DNA of 64,000 nucleotides from Neoceratodus forsteri (taxonomy: Eukaryota; Chordata; Ceratodontiformes; Ceratodontidae): assembly GCA_016271365.2 (NCBI GenBank), contig CM057453.1:1078321001-1078385000 (forward strand). Direction: 5' to 3'. The position numbers and the translations under genes are program-made. The notes under the pieces were generated by a model, which did no database searches, was not told the DNA's origin, and saw nothing but the letters and a program-made list of their open reading frames with translations. The number at the start of each line of letters is the position of its first letter. The stretch's first letter is position 1. Below are positions 56,801 through 64,000 of this stretch, piece after piece.

Positions 56801-57499
56801 CACATTGGAAGAGAGAGGGACCAGGGGTACATGATAGGGTCTTCAGGTACATGAAGAGGATAAATAGGGAGGAACAGTCAGGGTGCTTCAAGGAAGGAGG
56901 AGGGGGCCACTAGAGGGCATGGGTGGAAGCTGGAGGGGAAGATTCAGGGAGAAAGGAGGAGGTGCTACTTCACTGAGAGGGGTGGTGGAGCCATGGAATG
57001 TGCTGCCTAGGGGCTGGTGGAGGCAGAGATGGTGGAGGGGTTCAAGAGGGGTGGACGGGTACAGGGAAAGGGTTCTGGAAGCAAAATCCAATGCAGCAAG
57101 AATATCTGGAACTGGGAAGGGAGAAGCCAGAGAAGGCGAAGGGGGGCAGCAAGGTCATCACCCAGGGTGGGGGCTGACCAAATGAGCAGACACGAAAGAC
57201 CGTTGGGCCTATTCTGCTGCCATGTTAGTATGTTAATATGTCTTTTCCCACATGCTTCCATGGTGTGTTTGAATTTTTCCTTGGGATTTCATAGTCGCTG
57301 TGGTTTTTTCAGTGTGTTTCTATTTTTCTACCCACATGGTAGTACTTCATTCTCATTTACTGTGGAAAAAAAACTAATGTTAATTCAAGTCTTCTGCAGC
57401 AAACCTTTACTGTTAAATGTTGTTTTAAAAGCATGTGTACTTTGTAAAATAAACAAGAGACAAAGAAGATTTGTTACTTCTATTTAATATTATAAAAGA

Positions 57500-57800
57500 T
57501 GAAGGCCTTAGGAAATTGTGTAATCTTCATTACTGTAATAAAAAGCATGGATTAAGACGCAATAGCAGACAGATCATAATTCCCAGGGCATCAACAGACA
57601 AAAGATGAAATTAATTTACAGTTAGAGCCATTAAACTATGGAATTCCTTGCCACAGCACATTGTAGAACTAACATCCAGTGGTAGATTTAAATCAGAATT
57701 AGACAATTTTTCTGGGGTAACTATATTAAATTCCCCCAACAGATGTGGGGAAAGTGGTCTCGTTGGGCCTGGTGCCTACTTCTACTTTTTTTAACCTAGT
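57500..57800 (+). mobile_element. LINE RT C-terminal remnant
   Basis: The plus strand reads LRAIKLWNSLPQHIVEL, then SGRFKSELDNF and CGESGLVGPGAYF across 57612-57790. This matches the 'WN.LP......FK..LD.F' end of a LINE RT. It lies in two frames and the family is uncertain. Confidence 0.6.
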
Positions 57801-58134
57801 AAATCCGAATAAGAGGTACCCTGTTTCATCACTTATTTGTTACAACAATGACTGTATCATGACAAGCAAGTACGGAGATGAAACATGAAGGAGGGAATGG
57901 AAGTGCCAAATAAGGAAATGGGGGCCACCAATTAATGTGCAGGGTAGTGAGCTGGAGGGTTCCCTTGATGCTTTGATATGCAAATGAAAAGAGCCAGTCA
58001 CTCTCTCTTGCTGATCATTGGCTGTTACTGCCGTGCCCATTGCAGCGTGAACTACATTGGACCTGACAGAGACACACCTCTGAAATGTCATTCTTTGTGA
58101 CAAAATGTTCCTTGGGCATGTGCAAGCGAACATA

Positions 58135-58320
58135 AAAAGTGATTTAAAGTTTGTGAATGAGCAAGGGTTGATCTGCTAGTTCTGGGTCAGTTTAATGACT
58201 CCCCACCGATCACAAGCCCATTGGCTGGGGACTACACCTTATTTAAAATAAGCCAGTTAGGCAGTGCACCTTATTTAAAGGAACCGGCTCAGGCAGTTAC
58301 AAAGGTTAGCTGCTTACTGG
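58135..58320 (-). repeat. Unnamed dispersed repeat, copy C (inverted relative to 46010-46215)
   Basis: The reverse complement contains CTGCCTGAGCCGGTTCCTTT, AAATAAGGTGCACTGCCTAA, TTAAATAAGGTGTAGTCCCC and AACCCTTGCTCATTCACA, in the same order as copy A 12 kb away. Confidence 0.85.
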
Positions 58321-58539
58321 GTCAGTAACGTATCAATACAGTTTGTGCAAAAACGGATGAATATTATCTGAACAAGATACAGTAATACACTGTAAAATAC
58401 ACCATAGATGCAAAAACAAAAGAAATGAAAAGAAAAATAATTACTGGTGACCCCCTTTATCAAACTGTTTTCAAGGCTCTTCAAAACGCCGTAATAACTC
58501 GTTGCATTTGCGAAACCGCCTATCTCCTTTGTGTGTCAC

Positions 58540-58835
58540 TCATCTGTATTCTGCCTTTTCATTAGCTCGTGCTCTGTGTGTGGGCGGGCTGAATAGCTTG
58601 AAAAAATGGCGGATCGTTTTTCCGCTTGCCGACGAGCCATTTTTATTTACCACCCTCCCCATCTTTATTTGATTTTGTATTGTTTTATCTGGTTGATCCC
58701 ACCTTCCAAATACAAAATGACTATCTGGTTGATCACGCCGTGTCTCCGGATCGGGAGATGCAGTCGCCGACTCCAAGCTGAATGCTGGACGGACCCCAGT
58801 ACCAGTCCACAGCTGACAGTTTTAAAAAAAAAAAA
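58540..58835 (+). other. GC-richer island with short ORF and A-run
   Basis: AAAAAATGGCGGATCG at 58600 looks like a strong start context (ATGGCGG) and opens a 78-codon ORF (58606-58842) of no known domain, ending in an A-run at 58822-58836. It could be a retrotransposed fragment with a poly(A) tail or a piece of a first exon; neither can be shown here. Confidence 0.3.
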
Positions 58836-58867
58836 AGGTTAGTCTGACAGAGCAAGGGAGAAAGAGA

Positions 58868-58871
58868 ATGT

Positions 58872-58913
<42 letters not shown>

Positions 58914-58931
58914 CAGTGTATGTGAGTAAGA

Positions 58932-58979
<48 letters not shown>

Positions 58980-59013
58980 CAGTGTCTGTGAGACAGTGTG
59001 TGTGTGTGTGTGT
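58868..59013 (+). repeat. Compound (TG)n microsatellite
   Basis: Three TG runs (58877-58908, 58936-58970 and 58997-59013) are separated by GAGAGACAGTGTCTGTGAGA-type spacers. Confidence 0.97.
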
Positions 59014-59122
59014 GTTTGTAAATAGCAGATATACTGAGACACTAAGCAAACTCTACCCAGTAATTATAAAAAATAAAAATAAGCAACTGTGTATATGGAT
59101 CTTTTTATACACTCTTGGTGAT

Positions 59123-59345
59123 GACCTCATAAACCTCTAGAGCTTAGCTCTTGAGGTTTATGGGTCACTCCTCACACACCTCGAGTGTGTAAAGTAGAAT
59201 AAGACATGAGGTGTAGTTTATGGCTTGATAAGAGCACGCCCAGGTGCGTAATGAGGCGCAGGTAGGCCTTACGCCGAGTGACTTTAGCACCTGGGAAGTG
59301 TTTTATCAAGCCATAAACCACACTTGGAGTGTCTTATTCCACTTA
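59123..59345. mobile_element. Nested hairpin/foldback block
   Basis: There are two adjacent palindromes. At 59123-59166, GACCTCATAAACCTC pairs with GAGGTTTATGGGTC. At 59194-59343, GTAGAATAAGACA..GTGTAGTTTATGGCTTGATAA pairs with TTATCAAGCCATAAACCACAC..TGTCTTATTCCAC. Inside the larger one, CCAGGTGC pairs with GCACCTGG, and GCGTAATGAGGC pairs with GGCCTTACGC. Confidence 0.85.
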
Positions 59346-60290
59346 TAAATGGGCCTGCAGTAATTATTTATTGGGAAAACAAAATTATACAAAAATTACA
59401 AATATAAAAAACATGGTTTAATAACTCAAGTAGTAAAAGTAGTCCCCCATGAAGTGACATTTAAATTGGCAGTACAGTGTTGTTACTGTGTTTGCTGATT
59501 TAGATTGATTTAAATCCTCCTGTGACATTTTTTTAATGTGTTTTCCTGTTAAATGGTGAGAGTACTGGGTTAAGAGAAGACACACATAGCTAACTATAGC
59601 TGTTCACAATGAAGCAAGTGAAGAGATTCGCAGAATTGCAATGTCTGTATATCACGGACTCAGGATCAGTAAAAGTTGCAGCAACATAAAATAATAATTT
59701 AAAAAATAAACATCTGTTGCTCTACTGTCACAGTTCTATCAAACTTGCAAGAACTCGCAAAACAGTTTTTAGTGAACGGTTCTCTGTAGTGGGAGCGAGC
59801 ATGTCCCTCACAGGCCGCCATACCTACGCTTGCTTGCTTTCTATTTTCATTTTATGTTGCTGCGACGCCGCTGTTCATGAGTGTGCCACGGAAATGTTTC
59901 GTTGTTTGACTGTGGTTCGGATACATTGGGTACTAAGAGAGAATGCGGTCGGTTACCCTAAGGAGGAGACAGAAGACAGGTTAGACTTTATATGTGAAAT
60001 TAAAAGAAAAGATTTCTGGGGATTTATGAGAAGCAGCTGGAGGTTGAGAGAGAAAGTAAGCGGGAGAGCCGTGAAGGATCGAGAGAGGTTAGCAGTGGCG
60101 CTTCAGTGAACTCTGGCAGCAAGCATTTCTGTTTACGCTTGCCAGAGGTCACTGATTTGTTGCTGTGGTGCGGCATAGTGGTGGGCAGTAGTCCCGGTTG
60201 GCTACTATATCATCTGATAAGGACACGGCTCAGATGATGTAGTAGCCAATCAGATAGCTGGATTTTCTAAGCCCATTTTATAAAAATCCA
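59344..60290. mobile_element. Possible non-autonomous DNA element flanked by short inverted repeats
   Basis: TTATAAATGGGCCT at 59344 is mirrored by AAGCCCATTTTATAA at about 60270-60284. Near the right end are two further hairpins: 60104-60154 (CAGTGAACTCTGGCAG..AAGC with GCTTGCCAGAGGTCACTG) and 60196-60251 (GGTTGGCTACTATATCATCT with AGATGATGTAGTAGCCAATC). A 130-codon ORF (59717-60109) has a hydrophobic LLSIFILCCC stretch and no recognised domain; I do not call it a gene. Confidence 0.5.
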
Positions 60291-60639
60291 TAACACACAG
60301 TTGCCTATCTATTATTCTCTATGAAATGAATGGAACTGTACTGTACCTTGGGTGTCCTTGGGCACTTTCCTGTCTTCATCTCCTTATCCATAGATTTCCT
60401 CCTTTTGTAGTTATTCTGTATTTTAAAGTTCTCCTTCCCTCTTGAGGTAGACAAGCTGGTCTCAGCTGTTGTCCTATTCACCAGGCCAAGACTTCTTCTT
60501 AATAGGTGAGATACTACCTTGTTGGAATTTCTCCTATAGAAAATAACGTTGTCCATGATGTAATAGCAGTATGATACAGCACTGACAGTTCTTCAGGAAA
60601 TATACAGTATAGTGGGCATTGTGGCATTTCTTGGAGCCT

Positions 60640-61720
60640 TATCTAGGTTGAGCACGGATAACATCTTGCGATGCAGTGCGCTGCATGAACACATCATAGG
60701 TACATTCCTGCATCAATGCAGTACACTTTGATGTTTCTAATTATACGATGAGCTTCCACAACTGGGCACTCTTTTGTGGTAGTCACATCTGCCAGACAAT
60801 AGTGAAGAATATACCAGTGGAAATCAATGCAGTCATCAGGAGGATGAGGACTGAAGGAGAAAGCGTGAGGAAGATTCAGGTCTTTCTGAAGAGCAACGGG
60901 ATCTCCATCACAGATACTGGAGTGGGTCGAGGGCACACTTGAGCATCTGATTCCACCTCCACATGTGTTGCAAATGGGCAGGCATGATAAAGCCACCCGA
61001 AAAGAGGGCAATTACCAATATAAAGTTTTCATGTTTGTTAATACAGTTTCATGACATAACCCATATTTTGTTTCCTTCAGCTTTTGCCCCATAATCATGG
61101 ATGTGAACAAAGTGAAGTGAGTTGAGTAGGCCAGGATGTGGATTGAGAACAAGGAGACATTCCATGATGTAAATTTTTTTGCAGAAAAGACAGTGTCTTT
61201 GCTGCAGTTTGCTTCAATAGTATTTCATAAAAAGGGAAGGGACTCCATGAAACTGAAACTAAAACATCCTATTGTATGAAGCTTGATGTCTGGGACTCCA
61301 TAGCCAACCAGGGGCATGGCCCACTTTGCATACTTGAGGGTTGTGATGCTCAGTGTTTAGTAACCAGTCACTTGCTGTCTCATATCATGAACTGTGCCAC
61401 TTCACTTGTACTTACGTTATGCTCACAGGAACCATGGATTGTGAATTCTGCAGAGAATTTATCATCACGGGAGCAGTGAAGAAATACATAAGAAATATCT
61501 GGATGGATATCACTTCTTTCAGCAAAATGACCCTAAACATACATCTTCAACAGTGTTTATTGCTACTGTGGGAATTGAGTCAGAATGCCACATAAAAATG
61601 GCCATTACAGAGTGATTTTCTGTTTTCTATTGTAACACCAGGTCTCTCGATATGAATCTGATTGAGACGGGGTGGCATGCAATGAAAACGTTTGTCCAAG
61701 AGGGAAAAATGACAAAGCAA
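60640..61720 (+). pseudogene. Tc1/mariner-type transposase pseudogene
   Basis: This is a DDE transposase relic. The N-terminal HTH-like segment RRMRTEGESVRKIQVFLKSN (about 60835-60900) is followed by EWIENKETFHDVNFFAEKTV (about 61130-61190), where family members have '..DVIFTDES' with the first catalytic Asp; here it reads AEK. Next come KHPIVMKLDVWDSIANQGHG (61263-61320) and the YHFFQQNDPKHTS block (61508-61546). Against the usual QDNDPKH, one residue at the second catalytic Asp position appears lost. SLDMNLIETGWHAMKTFV (about 61645-61700) keeps the third acidic residue. Several frameshifts, and terminal inverted repeats were not located. Confidence 0.8.
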
Positions 61721-61734
61721 GAAACACAGACACA

Positions 61735-62575
61735 CAGAAACATAGAATTTGTAACCAGAAAAGAAACATTTGGCCCACCTAGTCTGTCTTCATAATCCAT
61801 AACTGGTCTATAACTGGTCTTCGGTGATCCTTCCTCTTCCCAGTCTGAAAAATTATATTCCCCTATGTCTGTCCCATGTATGGTTGAAGTCCCCTACTCT
61901 TTTTGTCTCCGCCACATCCTCTGGCAATCTATTCCAGGCACTGACCACTCCTTCAGTGAAGAAGTACTACCTTACATTCCTCTTAAATGCCACCCTTCCC
62001 TTCCAGCTACATTGCATACTCCGTGGTCCTAATACTCTTTTTTCATTTGAAAGAGACTCCCTTCTTGCACCTTGTTCACCCCTTGTGAGTTACTGGTAGG
62101 TCTTTATCATGTCCCTGTTGCTCTCCTCTTACCAAGGGCGTACGTGTTGAGATCCCTCAGTCTCTCTTCAATGGCCTTTTGTTGCATCCTCTGCATCATT
62201 TTACTTACCCTGCTCAAGATTGCCTTCACACTGTCAGTGTCCTTTCTGAGGTGCAGCTTCCACACCTGAAAGCAGTACTCCAGGTGGTCTCTCACAAGCG
62301 AGAGCTACAGTGGCAACATCACCTTTCTCTTACTGCTAGAGATATTGCTACCAAAGAATCCCATAATCCCACTGGCCCTGCCCACTGCTTTGTCACACTG
62401 CCCTGCCACCTTGTGGTCATCACATATACTAACCCCAAGGTCCCTTTTCTGCTTAGTGACTGATAATACCTCCTCCCCATCCTACATTCCTGAGTTCCTA
62501 TGCCTTAGGTGCATGATTTTACACTTTTTTGTCTTTAAACCCCAACTGACATGCTCTTGATCACTTCCTATAATT
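61735..62575 (-). mobile_element. CR1/L3-like LINE 3' end, minus strand
   Basis: The minus-strand order starts with a HLRHRNSGM/VLSVTKQKRD-type segment (about 62520-62430), then MRDHLEYCFQVWKLHLRKDT (62295-62236) and SRVSKMMQRMQQKAIEERLR DLN (62200-62150). The 3' UTR has CCAAATGTTTCTTTTCTGG and ends in TTCTATGTTTCTGTG at about 61735. It follows directly on the transposase relic. It is 5'-truncated after the RT core. Confidence 0.78.
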
Positions 62576-62579
62576 GGGT

Positions 62580-62998
62580 TCAGTTGTCTTACAATTATCC
62601 AATGTTGAAATGCATTTATTGCAGATATTCTTAATTATTGATGTAAAATAGTCCCACTGCCAAAAGCAGCACTGATGACAGAAGTAAGCTGAAATTAAAA
62701 AAGAAACCTCCTCCTCGCTTTCTAATACCAGCAGCGCTGGTGATAGTTGCAACTGGACTTTGAATGAAAGAAGCACAGCCACCCCCCATCCCCAGCTCTT
62801 AAACCAGCAGTGCTGGAGAACTCTGTAGCTACAGTACAAACAGGACAGAGTGGTTGTTGAAAGATGACACCCTTCCCCCCCACTTTCATTATTGCAGCAC
62901 CAGTGATATTAATTAGCTGTAACTAAGACCCCTCCTCCCCCACTGCTGGCACTACAGGTCATAGTAGCAACTAGACTGTGACTTAACGGACCCCTCCA
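62580..62998. other. Unassigned, CCCC-rich spacer
   Basis: Repeats of the form ACCAGCAGCGCTGG / CACCCCC / GTAGCAACTGGACT recur at about 62727-62760, 62800-62840 and 62945-63000, suggesting a diverged ~100-120-bp tandem repeat. No coding. Confidence 0.45.
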
Positions 62999-64000
62999 CC
63001 CCCTATTAGGCAAGACAAGGCAAATTTTATTTCTATGGCACCCAATCCCAGAGGCTCTGGGCACCTTGCAGTCAGAGCAAGAAAGAGACATAAAAGCATG
63101 TGAATATAACAATAATAATAAAAACAGATAATGCAATAAAACCAATAAATAGCTCAGAATACAATAAATATGCCAGTTCAGAGATCTACATCCAAGAAAG
63201 CCAGGGAGAATAACTGGGGTCTTTAGATGGCACTTAAATCTCTCTACTGATGGGGCCTCCCTGATGAATGGAGACAATGCATGTCACAGAATTGGGCCAG
63301 TGACACTGAATGCCCTGTCACCGGCAATTCTCATTCTGGTGCTGGGAATCTCAAGGAGGCCCATAGCAGAGGAATGGAAGGAGTGGACTGAGGCACCAGG
63401 TGTTAAAAGATCAGTCAGGTAGCCAGGGTCTAGTCCATGTAGGGCCTTAACGGTGAGCAAACCCACCTTGAAGATAACTCTCCACCTGACCGGCAGCCAG
63501 GGCAGTTCCTGCAGCACTGGGGTCACATGACAGAACCTCGAAAGGCCAGTTAGTAACCTGGCAGCTGCGTTCTGCACCAGCTGCAATCAGCGGAGGGTAC
63601 CACCTGAGACGCTGAAGAAGACAGCATTACAGTAATCAAGCCTGGACATTACAAAGGCATGAACCAGTGTGGGAAGGTCCTCAGGTGAAACTAGGGGTTT
63701 GATTCTGGCAATGTTCCTCAAGTGATAAAAACCACTTTGGACTACAGACAACACCTGAGATTCAAATGTCAGTCTGTCATCCAGGAACATGCCAAGATCT
63801 TGCACACTGGAGGAGGCCATCAATGGTGTAGGCCCCAGGAAAAGACCTGCTGCCGTACCGGGGGCACTCCTATCATGCCCTCTGCCTGATTCCATCACTA
63901 GACTCTCCACCTTGTCAGGGTTCAGTCACAACCAGCTGGAGGATATCCAGTCATTGATATCAGCCAGGCAAATATTTAGCATTTCCACAGTGTCAGATGT
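62999..64000 (-). mobile_element. L2-like LINE 3' end, minus strand, continuing past the window
   Basis: Minus-strand reading: SVQDLGMFLDDRLTFESQVL and SGFYHLRNIARIKPLVSPED, then LVHAFVMSRLDYCNAVFFSV (63910-63600), followed in the adjacent frame by MQLVQNAAARLLTGLSRFCH, VTPVLQELPWLPVRWRVIFK and VKALHGLDPGYLTDLL (63586-63400). This is the characteristic C-terminal region of L2 LINEs. The 3' terminus at 62999-63040 has AATAAAATTTGCCTTGTCTT on the minus strand, like the L2 end. The RT core lies outside the window. One frameshift at about 63586. Confidence 0.9.

Larger units (their letters stand above)
52490..57240 (+). mobile_element. CR1-type LINE, near full length, plus strand
   Basis: 4.7 kb with both ORFs: ORF1 (zinc-knuckle-like Cys cluster and SGNH esterase; 52509-53880) and ORF2 (endonuclease 54280-54990, RT about 55690-56800). 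The 3' UTR ends near 57240 with CCATGTTAGTATGTTAATAT. The copy is unusually G-rich on the coding strand. Frames shift several times and the RT YADD box is disrupted. A possible 5' UTR extends upstream to about 52320. Confidence 0.92.

Noticed and set aside
58606..58842. First exon of a host gene starting at ATGGCGG
   Set aside because: The strong start context is suggestive, but no splice donor or homologous domain could be supported and the ORF ends in an A-run; kept only as an unassigned feature.
59717..60109. 130-codon ORF as a secreted or membrane protein
   Set aside because: It has one hydrophobic stretch but no domain and no conserved context, and lies between hairpins of a likely DNA element.

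Overview
This window looks like repeat-rich intergenic or intronic DNA from a vertebrate nuclear genome. No intact host gene, rRNA or functional tRNA gene could be supported. The organism is inferred from the repeat mix: many CR1-type LINEs with an esterase ORF1 (both strands, different ages), L2/Rex1-like LINEs, an L1/Tx1-like LINE, a DIRS tyrosine-recombinase retrotransposon, a Tc1/mariner relic, core-type SINEs and several foldback DNA elements. That mix fits a tetrapod outside birds and mammals, or a lobe-finned fish. An amphibian (for example a caecilian) or a non-avian reptile is most plausible. The species is not determinable from sequence alone.

Layout. 1-2.5 kb: 5' part of a CR1 LINE, minus strand. 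2.9-3.55 kb: a ~200-bp tandem repeat. 3.56-9.57 kb: a DIRS element with gag-like, RT/RNase H and tyrosine recombinase remnants, inverted terminal repeats, an internal complementary region and a nested SINE. 9.57-16.45 kb: an L1/Tx1-like LINE on the minus strand (ORF1 piece, endonuclease piece, ORF2 connector piece), split by a plus-strand CR1, a second minus-strand LINE end and unidentified sequence. 18.3-22.0 kb: a long minus-strand CR1. 23.97-26.1 kb: a 26-bp satellite whose first ~10 units are inverted relative to the remaining ~67. 26.7-29.6 kb: LINE 3' ends on the plus strand. 29.8-34.5 kb: short tandem repeats and a diverged ~270-380-bp repeat family. 34.8-36.3 kb: an L2/Rex1-like LINE 3' end and a tRNA-derived MIR-like SINE. 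36.8-39.2 kb: two palindromic elements, the second a ~1.8-kb foldback with 60-bp repeats in both arms. 42.1-45.5 kb: three successive tandem arrays (about 143, 298 and 139 bp) ending in a perfect 15-bp-stem hairpin. 45.8-46.9 kb: a ~250-bp direct duplication and a 188-bp palindrome. 48.2-51.8 kb: a LINE encoding a 2A-like motif before its endonuclease. 52.5-57.2 kb: a nearly full-length decayed CR1. 58.9-60.3 kb: TG microsatellites and a cluster of hairpins. 60.7-61.7 kb: a dead Tc1/mariner transposase. 61.7-64 kb: CR1-like and L2-like LINEs, minus strand.

There is no operon-like logic. The relationships are those of transposon ecology: nested insertions, SINEs that share tails with LINEs in the same window, and local tandem amplification. 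Every coding feature carries frameshifts or stops, and several catalytic motifs are visibly damaged. All family names rest on motif recognition by eye; no database search was made.
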